From the NCBI GenBank assembly GCA_965279075.1, contig CBDIHI010000011.1:62001-126000 (forward strand): DNA of 64,000 nucleotides, in the 5' to 3' direction. The stretch comes from SZAS-79 sp965279075. Lineage in GTDB: Bacteria; Pseudomonadota; Gammaproteobacteria; Burkholderiales; SG8-39. A program made the translations under genes and the position numbers. The notes below the pieces were generated by a model. That model saw only the letters and a list, made by a program, of their open reading frames with translations. It did no database searches and had not been told where the DNA came from. Shown here piece by piece: positions 6,830-14,794 of the stretch (positions are counted from its first letter, which is position 1; each line of letters starts with the position of its first letter).

Positions 6830-7974
6830 ACGTCGCGCAATCGAGGGATCGGGGGGCGCTCGACGGCGAACTGACGATCCTGCTCACGCTGAAGGACAGG
6901 GTGCCCTACACCCTGCGGTGGATGACCTACGCCAATGCCACCGCGTTCCCCTTCAAGGTGCTCATTGCCGACGGGGGGGATGACGACGGCGCCGAGGCAA
7001 TGCTGGCCGACCGGTCGCGCTTCCCGAACCTGGACTATGCATACGTCCGGTTCCCCGTGGACAGGACCTACTCCGATTACTACGCAAAAATGGCGGCGGC
7101 CTTGGCGCTCGTTCGGACGCCTTTCGTCGCCATGGCCGACAACGACGACTTTTTCGTGGTCGAGAGCCTGCGCGAAGCGATCGGTTTCCTGGCGGCGAAT
7201 GCGGGGCACGTGGCCTGCGGCGGCCAGGGCGCCATCTTCTGGATGCATCCCGGCAGCAAAGGCGGCGCCATGCAGTGGAAGTGCACCCGGGAGACGGATT
7301 CAGTGGACGCAGATTCCGCCAGCGAGAGGCTGCGGGCCGTTTCCCTGAGCAAGTCCGACACGTTCTATTACGACGTAAAGCGGACCGCCGAGGCGCGCAG
7401 CCAGTTCGAGATCGTCCGGGATCTCGACATGAAGGACCTGTTCCTGGTCGAGCACCTGGTCTGGCACCTGACCGCGATCGCGGGCCGGACCAAGCGCCTG
7501 GAGCGCCTCTACCTTGCGCGGCAACAGGACTCCCCGGGCAGCAGCGGAGCGACGCACCAGCAGGTGCACGGCGATTGGGTCGGCAGGATGCTGGTGGAAT
7601 CCTGGTCCGCGGATTTCGGCAAGTTCCTGCAAACCACGGCAACCCGCCTTGCGCAGGCCGACAACCTAACGCTGGAGGAGGCGCGCCGGGTCATACTCGG
7701 TTCCTACAGGGCGTCGGTGGCACCGTCGCTGCTGTCGGACATCCTGAACGAGCCCACGGTCAGCCTCTCGATGTCGTGCGTCGTACCGGTCGTGAGGAAG
7801 CTGGTTGGGCTTCCCGAGGCAAGCCTCCTCAGGCGGTTTGCGCGGGCCCTGTACCGCCGCTTCGGGTGGATTTCCCTGGATATCGTTTACGGCACGGAAT
7901 TGGTCGCCAGCCCCGTCCCGGGGATCCAGCGCGACATCCAGCCGATACGCGATTTCCTGGAGCGACCCGGCTGA
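6826..7974 (+). CDS. Glycosyltransferase (TIGR00180-like, GT2 fold)
   Basis: A 382-residue cytoplasmic or membrane-associated sugar transferase. It opens with a GT-A type start (ELTILLTLKDRVPYTLRWMT), has DGGDDD near residue 50, and a metal/nucleotide-sugar motif DNDDFF (the DxD) near residue 105. The layout resembles the glycosyltransferase domain family TIGR00180 found in polysaccharide loci. Start is ATG 6826, overlapping the stop of the epimerase by 4 bases. It is convergent with the next gene. It probably adds one sugar to the lipid-linked repeat unit; donor and acceptor cannot be inferred. Confidence 0.7.
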   Translation: MNVAQSRDRGALDGELTILLTLKDRVPYTLRWMTYANATAFPFKVLIADGGDDDGAEAMLADRSRFPNLDYAYVRFPVDRTYSDYYAKMAAALALVRTPFVAMADNDDFFVVESLREAIGFLAANAGHVACGGQGAIFWMHPGSKGGAMQWKCTRETDSVDADSASERLRAVSLSKSDTFYYDVKRTAEARSQFEIVRDLDMKDLFLVEHLVWHLTAIAGRTKRLERLYLARQQDSPGSSGATHQQVHGDWVGRMLVESWSADFGKFLQTTATRLAQADNLTLEEARRVILGSYRASVAPSLLSDILNEPTVSLSMSCVVPVVRKLVGLPEASLLRRFARALYRRFGWISLDIVYGTELVASPVPGIQRDIQPIRDFLERPG

Positions 7975-7991
7975 AGGCCGGGGTTCGTTCG

Positions 7992-9209
7992 TCAGAAGAT
8001 TTCCACTTCCGGGATGTAGCGGATCCACTTGCCGCCGGCCTTCCTGAACCCCTCTTCCTTCGCGAGGATCTCGGCGGCGTGGTTCCACGCGAACAGCAGC
8101 GCGAATTCGGGATAGTCGGCCGTGAAGTTCGTATGTGGCAGTACCGGGACATGCGCTCCCGGGCTGAACTTTCCCTGCTTCAGCGCCGTCGTGTCCGAAA
8201 TGAACTCCAGGAGGGGCGGCTTGATCCCGCAGTAGTTCAGCACGGTGGTGCTCTTGGAAGTCGCGCCGTAGCCGACTACCCGGCTGCCGCGGTCCCGCAG
8301 GGACTGCAGCAGGGCGACGAGGCCGTCGCGGGACCGCTCCACGCGGGACCGGAAGCGGGCATATGTTTCGGGCCGATGCAGGCCTTCGGAGGATTCGAGG
8401 GCCCTCACGCGGGCGACCGAGGGGGCGGGCCGGCGTTCGCCCCTGCGGGCCGCCGTAAACCGCATGGAGCCGCCGTGTACCGGCTGTGGCTGCGCGTCTA
8501 TGACCTCGAGGCCGTACGCGCCCAGCCATCTTTCGACGGCCGCCAGGGAGAAGTAATACACATGCTCGTCGTAGATCTGGTCGTATGCCGTGAGGCGCAG
8601 GATATCTCCGACATACGGGTCCTCGAATACCAGCACGCCCTGCGGCTTGAGGAGCGTCCGGATGCCCGCGGCGAGGGCGTGGAGGTCGGCGATATGGCAG
8701 AAGCAGTTGCACGCAAGGATCACGTCGGCCTTGCCGTGATCGGAAACGATCCCGCGCGCCAGCGGCCCGTCGAAAAAAGCGCAGAGCGTGTCCACGCCGG
8801 CGGCGCGCGCCATCTCCGCGACGTTTGCACTCGGCTCCACGCCGAGGTGCCGGATCCCGGCGGCCGACAGTGGCTGGAGCAGGGTGCCGTCGTTGCTTCC
8901 GATCTCCACCACGAACGCGCTTTCTTTGCTTCCCAAGCCGCTGCGAACCTGGTCGCCAAGGCGGTGGAAGTGTTGCGTCATGAAAGCCGAACTGGAGGTC
9001 AAGAAAGGGTAGCTCCCGTGGAACAGCTTTTCCGGCGGGACCGGCGACACCAGTTGCACGAGCGTGCAGGCGGTGCAGAACGCGGCCTCGAGGCCGAAGT
9101 ACGCTTCATGGCCGAAGTCCTCCGCACCCAGGAAGCCGTTTGCGACCGGCATCGGGCCGAACGAGATGAACGGCTCGAGCGGGGACTGGCAGCTTCGGCA
9201 GCGGCTCAT
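7992..9209 (-). CDS. Zinc-binding class I methyltransferase (sugar C-methyltransferase type)
   Basis: A 405-residue SAM-dependent methyltransferase of the NovU/TylCIII-like architecture. An N-terminal zinc-binding region has CRSC (residues ~4-7) and CTAC (~46-49). The central Rossmann domain has VVEIGSNDGTLL, and the C-terminal domain begins around VVGYGATSKSTTVLNY. Members C-methylate keto intermediates of dTDP-deoxysugars. The start at ATG 9209 overlaps the upstream methyltransferase stop (ATGA), so the two minus-strand genes form one unit. With the FdtA/FdtB-like pair nearby, a branched 3-C-methyl or amino deoxysugar is plausible, but that is inference. Confidence 0.75.
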   Translation of the reverse strand: MSRCRSCQSPLEPFISFGPMPVANGFLGAEDFGHEAYFGLEAAFCTACTLVQLVSPVPPEKLFHGSYPFLTSSSAFMTQHFHRLGDQVRSGLGSKESAFVVEIGSNDGTLLQPLSAAGIRHLGVEPSANVAEMARAAGVDTLCAFFDGPLARGIVSDHGKADVILACNCFCHIADLHALAAGIRTLLKPQGVLVFEDPYVGDILRLTAYDQIYDEHVYYFSLAAVERWLGAYGLEVIDAQPQPVHGGSMRFTAARRGERRPAPSVARVRALESSEGLHRPETYARFRSRVERSRDGLVALLQSLRDRGSRVVGYGATSKSTTVLNYCGIKPPLLEFISDTTALKQGKFSPGAHVPVLPHTNFTADYPEFALLFAWNHAAEILAKEEGFRKAGGKWIRYIPEVEIF

Positions 9210-10060
9210 GTCGTCCCGGCGGATGGGCGAAGCAGGCATCCGTAGTAACGCGGTTGCTCAGGGGCGCCGTCTATCCAAATGTGCCCGGACTCGGGGAACT
9301 CGCGCAGGAGGCACAGGCCTGCGTCGGCCAAGGCGGCCAACAGGTCCGCCTTGTTCAGCACCTGGTAAGGCATCGCCGCGCCCCTGAGCCGCTGCAGCGC
9401 GAGGAAGCCCGGCACCCCGGTTACGATGGGGGTATCCGCGAAGTACGCATAACGAGTCGTTGCCCGGGCGGCGAGTTTCACCTGTTGCCTCCATTGCCTG
9501 AGGTACTGCAAGCTGCTGCCGAACATCACGAGGTCATAGGCCTCATCGAGGCACGAATCGTCTTCGTGCCATATGACTCCCGGGTTGAGCCGGCGCCCCT
9601 CCCGGACCATCGCCGGGACCTCCTTGCAGTGGTATTCGATCGCGACGCCCGGAAGCACCGCGCGGGCCACGCAGTAGTAGTACCCCAGGCCGCCACCGTA
9701 ATCGAGGATCCGAAGGGTCCGCGCTTCGCGGGATGCGAGCGCGAAGACATAGGCGTATTGCATGAGCGAAAGCTGGTCCAGGCATGCCTGTGGCGGGAAT
9801 TCGTTCACGGGCAGTGCCAGCGGATCCTGCGCCTCCAAGCGGCGCAGGTAAGGCCCCCAGGAGGAGCTCCACTCGGCGATATCGGTGTCGAGGATCGCGC
9901 GGGCTTCGTGTCCGTCACCTGGCGGGACTGCGGTTTGCCAGGCTTGGGGGGCGTAGGCCAGCCCTTCGGAGGGGGACGGCCGGAGTTTCCGCCAAACGGG
10001 CCTGAGGATGTCCACGAGGACAGGAGGCATCAACGCCTTCAGTACTTGTCTGGTCCCCAT
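9206..10060 (-). CDS. TIGR04325-type SAM-dependent methyltransferase
   Basis: A 284-residue protein with a Rossmann methyltransferase core. The glycine motif is LRILDYGGGLGYYYC, and a conserved acidic/aromatic patch (DLVMFGSSLQYL) follows. This GGGLG…Y pattern and the 'SSLQY' motif resemble the putative methyltransferase family TIGR04325 of polysaccharide loci. I choose ATG 10060 over an upstream TTG at 10084. It is translationally coupled to the zinc-binding methyltransferase. It starts divergently from the FdtA-like gene; the short intergenic gap (about 115 bp) must hold both promoters. Substrate unknown, probably a glycan hydroxyl. Confidence 0.7.
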   Translation of the reverse strand: MGTRQVLKALMPPVLVDILRPVWRKLRPSPSEGLAYAPQAWQTAVPPGDGHEARAILDTDIAEWSSSWGPYLRRLEAQDPLALPVNEFPPQACLDQLSLMQYAYVFALASREARTLRILDYGGGLGYYYCVARAVLPGVAIEYHCKEVPAMVREGRRLNPGVIWHEDDSCLDEAYDLVMFGSSLQYLRQWRQQVKLAARATTRYAYFADTPIVTGVPGFLALQRLRGAAMPYQVLNKADLLAALADAGLCLLREFPESGHIWIDGAPEQPRYYGCLLRPSAGTT

Positions 10061-10176
10061 GTCCTCTGCCCAGCGGGCGTGCAATATTGGCCGTCCGGCA
10101 TAGTGCCCGATTTTTCCGATCGTCCTGTTTCGCGAGTGAAATGCCGGGTACGATTGTGGGAAAATATGGGTATACG

Positions 10177-10584
10177 ATGAGATCGAGCCGCTCCCGCCTG
10201 ATAGAACTGCCGAGGATCGACGACCCGCGAGGGAGCCTGAGTTACCTCGAGACGGGGGTCAACGTGCCCTTCGGGATCAGGCGGGTCTTCTATATCTACG
10301 ATGTCCCGGCAGGCGCAAGGCGGGCAGGACACGCGCTGCTGACCTGCGAGCAACTGATCGTTCCGGTCTCCGGGGCGTTCGACGCAGTCGTCGACGCTGG
10401 CGAGGGAAAGTCGAGCATGCGACTGCGGTCCGCAGACCAGGGATTGTATGTCCCGCCCCTCAACTGGCTCGAACTCGAGCACTTCGCCCCGGGAACCGTA
10501 TGCCTCGTGTTCGCGTCCGAGCCGTACAACGCGTCTTCGTACATACGCGGGTATGACGAGTTCAGGGCCGCGGTAGCCGCCTGA
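10177..10584 (+). CDS. FdtA/QdtA-type dTDP-6-deoxy-hexulose 3,4-ketoisomerase
   Basis: A 135-residue small cupin. It converts dTDP-4-keto-6-deoxyglucose to the 3-keto isomer, the substrate for C3 amination. The N-terminus (RLIELPRIDDPRGSLSYLE) and the core (RRVFYIYDVP…RAGHAL…QLIVPVSG) match the FdtA/WxcM cupin pattern; the His in RAGHAL aligns with the catalytic region. I choose ATG 10177 because homologues begin just before 'L-I-x-L-P'; earlier starts at 10087 and 10141 add a non-conserved leader. The aminotransferase follows 3 bases after the stop. Whether the product is the galacto or gluco isomer cannot be told. Confidence 0.8.
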   Translation: MRSSRSRLIELPRIDDPRGSLSYLETGVNVPFGIRRVFYIYDVPAGARRAGHALLTCEQLIVPVSGAFDAVVDAGEGKSSMRLRSADQGLYVPPLNWLELEHFAPGTVCLVFASEPYNASSYIRGYDEFRAAVAA

Positions 10585-10587
10585 GTC

Positions 10588-11712
10588 GTGGCCCGGATCC
10601 CGTTCCTGGACGTGCGGTCCCTCAACCTGCGGCACCGCGATGCGTTTCATCGCGCGCTCGACCGGGTGCTCGAGTCCGGTCGTTTCATCCTCGGCGACGA
10701 AGTGGATGCATTCGAGCGCGAGTTCGCCGCGCAGTGCGGGGTGCAGTACTGCGTGGGCGTCGGCAGCGGGCTCGACGCGCTCCACCTCACCCTGAGGGCA
10801 TGGGGCATCGGGCCGGGCGATGAGGTCATCGTCCCCGCGAACACGTACATCGCCACATGGCTTGCCGTGACGCATGCGGGAGCGACGCCCGTGCCCGTGG
10901 AGCCACGCCTCGATACCTACAACATCGACCCTGGACTGGTGGAGCAGGCAATTACGCCGGCGACCAGGGCCATCGTGGCGGTCCATTTGTATGGCCAGCC
11001 GGCGGACATGGATCCGCTCAACCGGATAGCCGCTTCGCGCGGGATCCGGGTGCTGGAGGATGCCGCCCAGGCTCATGGCGCCCTGTACGGGGGGCGCAGT
11101 GCCGGCTCGCTTGGCGACGCGGCCGGCTTCAGTTTCTATCCGAGCAAGAACCTCGGCGCGCTCGGCGACGGGGGAGCGGTGGTGACGAACGATCCCGAGC
11201 TGGCCCAGCGCGTACGGGCGCTGCGCAACTACGGCGCAGTCGCGAAGGATCGCAACGAGTCGGTGGGTTTCAATTCGAGGCTCGACGAGCTGCAGGCGGC
11301 ATTCCTACGCGTCAAGGTTGCCGGGCTGAAGGAAGACAATGCGAAGCGCCGCGCGCTTGCCGCGAGGTTGCTTGCCCGGTTGTCGGGCGGTTCGTTGGCG
11401 CTCCCGGTGGTCCCGGAATGGGCGCATCCTGCCTGGCACCAGTTCGTGGTGAGGCACGGTTCGCGAAGCGAGGTGATGTCGCTGCTCGAATCCGAAGGCA
11501 TCCAGTCCATGGTGCATTACCCGGTGCCGCCCCATCGGCAGCCCGCCTATTCCGGCACGGCACTTGCCCGGGCGAACCTGCCGATTTCAGAAAAAATCCA
11601 TCGTGAAGTGATCAGCCTGCCCTTGAACCCTTCAATGAGCTTCGAGGATGTGGACCGGATCGCGTCGGTCCTCAGGGCGTTCAGCCCCGCCGGCGAGGTT
11701 TGCGATGGGTGA
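10588..11712 (+). CDS. DegT/DnrJ/EryC1-family sugar 3-aminotransferase (FdtB/QdtB-like)
   Basis: A 374-residue PLP-dependent aminotransferase that places an amino group on a dTDP-3-keto-6-deoxy sugar. The family features are visible: GSGLDALHLTLRAWGIGPGDEVIVPANTY split over the N-terminal half, EDAAQAHGA, and the PLP lysine in FYPSKNLGALGDGG. The start is GTG 10588. It is directly downstream of the FdtA-like isomerase and shares its transcription unit, so together they should make a 3-amino-3,6-dideoxyhexose. An N-acetyltransferase (FdtC/QdtC) is not in the window. The next gene starts inside its last 8 bases. Confidence 0.85.
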   Translation: MARIPFLDVRSLNLRHRDAFHRALDRVLESGRFILGDEVDAFEREFAAQCGVQYCVGVGSGLDALHLTLRAWGIGPGDEVIVPANTYIATWLAVTHAGATPVPVEPRLDTYNIDPGLVEQAITPATRAIVAVHLYGQPADMDPLNRIAASRGIRVLEDAAQAHGALYGGRSAGSLGDAAGFSFYPSKNLGALGDGGAVVTNDPELAQRVRALRNYGAVAKDRNESVGFNSRLDELQAAFLRVKVAGLKEDNAKRRALAARLLARLSGGSLALPVVPEWAHPAWHQFVVRHGSRSEVMSLLESEGIQSMVHYPVPPHRQPAYSGTALARANLPISEKIHREVISLPLNPSMSFEDVDRIASVLRAFSPAGEVCDG

Positions 11713-12418
11713 CGCCTTACGGTTCCGGCCGGGGCGCCGAACGGCCTCAGCGCTGGTTGCGGCCCTTGTCCTGCTCGCCGTTGTCGCCGTGCAGTCCGCG
11801 CGACTGGGGACCTCCGGCCTGATCGTGGAACTTGCCCAGAAGGAGATCGCGCGCTGGTCCTCGGCGCCGCGGTCGCAGTCCATGGCGAACGTGAATCGCA
11901 TCGCGGACTACTATGCCGACAGCCTGTGGTTCGTCTCCGACAATCCTCGTGCGCTGGAGGGCCTCGCCGCGCTGGACCTGGCGCGGATGCGTTTGTCGAC
12001 GGAGCCCAAGGAGGCTTTGGCCTTTACCCGAGATGCCCGCAGGCGCCTTCGTGAAGCCCTCCGGGAGCGGCCCGCATCGCCGTACCTGTGGGCGAACCTC
12101 GCCTTGTCGAAGCTCTACCTTGACGAAATCGACGCGGAATTCAACTTTGCCCTGCGCAATGCCGATGAACTGGGACCGTGGGAGCCCGCGACCCAGCAGG
12201 TCGTGCTGTTCGTCGCGTTGGCGGCGTGGCATCGGCTCGACTCCACGCTGCGCGATTCGACGGCTCGGGTCGTGGAGCGTGGGGGCGTGCGCAATTCACT
12301 GAAAATGTTCGAAATTGTGAAAAATTACCGACGCTACGACCTGGTGTGCGGCCTGAGAAGTTATGATGTCGTCGCCGGTACGGACTGCAGGCGCCTTGGC
12401 GGCGCCGCGGCCCGCTAG
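11705..12418 (+). CDS. Membrane-anchored helical-repeat-like protein of the EPS locus
   Basis: A 237-residue protein I do not recognise by name. A basic N-terminus is followed by one transmembrane helix (about residues 14-31, ALVAALVLLAVVAVQSARL). The rest is helical, with TPR-like Ala/Leu-rich pairs (ALAFTRDARRRLREALRERP, then ASPYLWANLALSKLYL). It starts at ATG 11705 and overlaps the aminotransferase gene by 8 bases. Its place between sugar synthesis and the polymerase suggests a periplasmic scaffold in exopolysaccharide assembly; that is inferred from position only. Confidence 0.65.
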   Translation: MGDALRFRPGRRTASALVAALVLLAVVAVQSARLGTSGLIVELAQKEIARWSSAPRSQSMANVNRIADYYADSLWFVSDNPRALEGLAALDLARMRLSTEPKEALAFTRDARRRLREALRERPASPYLWANLALSKLYLDEIDAEFNFALRNADELGPWEPATQQVVLFVALAAWHRLDSTLRDSTARVVERGGVRNSLKMFEIVKNYRRYDLVCGLRSYDVVAGTDCRRLGGAAAR

Positions 12419-12446
12419 CCGTCGGTACCGGGAGGCCCTGGAGACT

Positions 12447-13340
12447 ATGCTGGTTGCCCTGATCAACCGCTGGAACCTGCGCAAGGCAGTCGCCGCCTGC
12501 ATGATCTTCCTGCAGGCAGCGCTTCCATGCATGGCCGTGGCGCAGTCGGGCCAGGGAGGGGGTGCCGGCTCAAGTGCGGCCCCGTCCGGATTCATCAGCG
12601 CCATTTCAGGCAACGTCATGGTTCGCAGGGGGACTGCACCGCCCGTGCCGGTAAAGCCCGGCGACCTGTTCGGCCCGGGGACCACGTTCATCACCGGCCC
12701 TGGCAGCACGGTGGCGCTGCTGTTCGCCGACGGGCAGAACATATTGCTCGGCCCCGACTCCGCGCTTCGTGTCGACACTTTCCGGTTCGACCAGAAGGAA
12801 ATAAAGTCGAGCAGGGCGACCCTAGGGCTGATGAGCGGGATGATGCGGCTGGTCACGGGCGCGATCCATACCGACAACCGCGAAGGCCTCGTCATTTCCG
12901 CTGGTAACGCTTCGGTCGGGATCCTCAGCAAGGACGTAACGGCGTTCGTCATCGAAGTCGACCCCAATTCGCTGGGCGTGGGTGCGGCCGCGGTTACGGT
13001 CGGGGAGATCTCGATCCGTACCCCCGCGGGCACGATCCCCAATGTGGCGCCGGACCAGTATGCGCGGTGGGACCCCAAGGGAACGCCCGGCCCGGTCGTG
13101 CCGTTGGCTGCGGCACCGGCGGTATTCCAGGCGACCGTGGCGGCTTCGCGCGCGACTGTCATCGGGGCCAGCCAGGCGATCGACATCCAGGCGGCTGCGC
13201 TGCTGGCGGCCCTGTCGGCATTGCCGCCCACCGCGGCGGGCCAGCTTCAGGCACAGGCGCAGGTGGATCCGACTACGAACGTCGTACTTCCTGCCGTGGC
13301 GCCGGGTGGCGGGGGCGGGTGCGTCGGAAGCCCCTGCTAG
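12447..13340 (+). CDS. Secreted FecR-domain protein
   Basis: A 297-residue exported protein. The start at ATG 12447 gives a clear signal peptide (basic NRWNLRK, hydrophobic AVAACMIFLQAALP, cleavage after AVAQ). A low-complexity Gly/Ser linker is followed by a FecR-like domain (about residues 48-170: FISAISGNVMVRRG, PGDLFGPGTTFITGPGSTVA, and later QNILLGPDSALRVDTF). The C-terminus is Ala-rich and ends in a Gly run with Cys. FecR domains here are probably periplasmic adhesion or sensing modules rather than a TonB-sigma anti-sigma, since no sigma factor is adjacent. An upstream in-frame ATG (12363) gives a non-signal leader. Confidence 0.75.
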   Translation: MLVALINRWNLRKAVAACMIFLQAALPCMAVAQSGQGGGAGSSAAPSGFISAISGNVMVRRGTAPPVPVKPGDLFGPGTTFITGPGSTVALLFADGQNILLGPDSALRVDTFRFDQKEIKSSRATLGLMSGMMRLVTGAIHTDNREGLVISAGNASVGILSKDVTAFVIEVDPNSLGVGAAAVTVGEISIRTPAGTIPNVAPDQYARWDPKGTPGPVVPLAAAPAVFQATVAASRATVIGASQAIDIQAAALLAALSALPPTAAGQLQAQAQVDPTTNVVLPAVAPGGGGGCVGSPC

Positions 13341-13357
13341 CGAGTAATTCCCGGCAC

Positions 13358-14767
13358 GTGCCGGATGAGCGCAGAGATGACTTGCGCGACCGGCGGCATC
13401 CTTCCGCCGAGCACGACGGTACCGGCTGGATTTTCGCCCTTTACCTGATCCTCCTCGCGTGGGCGCCGCTGCCGCTTGGCAGCAATCGCGCATGGTCCAT
13501 GGCGCTCCTCGAGGTGTGGATCGTGCTGCTGGCGATGGCATGGCTGGCCGGGTACCTGCGTGGGAACTACCGTTGCGGACCCGTAGTAGCGAAGGCATGG
13601 CCCGTCCTGCTGTGCGCCACCGCGTGGGTCGTTTTCGTGTGGCTGCAACTGCTCCCTCTGCCCGCCGGCGTGCTGCGTACGATTTCGCCCGAGGCTGCGC
13701 GCTGGCATGCGGCCGCGGCGTGGCCTGCGGGCCTGTCCTTCGCTCCGCTTACGCTCGACCGGTTCGCCACCCTCGAGAGCGCATGCAGGAGCACGGCCTA
13801 TGTCGCCTTCCTGGCCCTTGCGCTGGTGCTGCTGAGCGATGGGAGGCGCGTACGGCTTGCAACTTACGTGCTGATCGGCTCCGGGGTGGCGCAGGCGCTG
13901 TACGGCGCGCTTGACGCCTTCCAGGGGCGTTCAGGCCTCGCCTCCGGCACTTTCGTCAACCGCAGCCACTACGCGGCGTACCTGGTCATGTGCCTGTCGG
14001 TGGGGGTTGGTGTGCTGATCGCCAGCCTGACCGGAGGCCGGAGCCATTCGTGGGGCGAGTTCCTGCGCGGCGTGGTGCAGTGGCTGATCACGCCCAAGAT
14101 GGCCCTGCGGCTGCTCCTCGTCACTATGGTGATCGGCCTGGTCATGTCGCGTTCCCGCATGGGCAATGTGTCGTTCTTCATCAGCCTGCTCTCCACCGGA
14201 ATCATCGGGCTCGTACTCTCCAGGTACGCGACGCGTTCGATGGTCCTCCTGCTGGTGAGCCTGATCGTGATCGACGTCTTCATCGTCGGCGCCTACTTCG
14301 GCACCGAGCGGGTGGTGGAAAGGATAGGGCAGACCACCATGCAGGGGGAGGACCGTGACGAGGTGGCCGGCTACGCCGCGAGGATGTGGCGGGACTTCCC
14401 GGTGTTCGGTTCCGGCCTGGGGTCCTTCCCGGGGGTGTTCCCGCGCTACAGCGAGTCAGGCACGTTCTACGCCTATACCCACGCCCACAACGACTACATG
14501 GAGTTCGTCGCCGAGACCGGACTGGTTGGGGCGTCGCTCCTCGCGCTGCTCGTCGCGACGTCGCTGTTCGCGGCCCTGCGTGCCCAATACTTGCGCCGGG
14601 ATCCGGTGATGCGCGGCATCTCCTTCGCGGCCCTGATGGGGATGACCGCCATGCTCGTGCATGCCACCGCGGACTTCAACTTCCAGATACCCGCGAACGC
14701 GCTGATGTTCCTGCAACTGGTCGCGTTCGCATGGGTCGCGCGTTATGGCGCGGCGCCTCAGGACTGA
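13358..14767 (+). CDS. O-antigen ligase/Wzy-type polysaccharide polymerase
   Basis: A 469-residue polytopic inner-membrane protein with about ten hydrophobic helices. The long periplasmic loop of the Wzy_C (PF04932) family is present: the ARMWRDFPVFGSGLGSF motif, then YTHAHNDYMEFVAETGLVG. The conserved Arg and His-Asn-Asp in that loop are the expected glycan-handling residues. It joins repeat units in the periplasm. The start is GTG 13358, 17 bases after the FecR gene, so it belongs to the same unit. Polymerase versus ligase cannot be distinguished; with a Wzc-like kinase next door, polymerase is more likely. Confidence 0.85.
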   Translation: MPDERRDDLRDRRHPSAEHDGTGWIFALYLILLAWAPLPLGSNRAWSMALLEVWIVLLAMAWLAGYLRGNYRCGPVVAKAWPVLLCATAWVVFVWLQLLPLPAGVLRTISPEAARWHAAAAWPAGLSFAPLTLDRFATLESACRSTAYVAFLALALVLLSDGRRVRLATYVLIGSGVAQALYGALDAFQGRSGLASGTFVNRSHYAAYLVMCLSVGVGVLIASLTGGRSHSWGEFLRGVVQWLITPKMALRLLLVTMVIGLVMSRSRMGNVSFFISLLSTGIIGLVLSRYATRSMVLLLVSLIVIDVFIVGAYFGTERVVERIGQTTMQGEDRDEVAGYAARMWRDFPVFGSGLGSFPGVFPRYSESGTFYAYTHAHNDYMEFVAETGLVGASLLALLVATSLFAALRAQYLRRDPVMRGISFAALMGMTAMLVHATADFNFQIPANALMFLQLVAFAWVARYGAAPQD

Positions 14768-14794
14768 ACCGCCCCCTTCGGCGGGGTGCTACGG

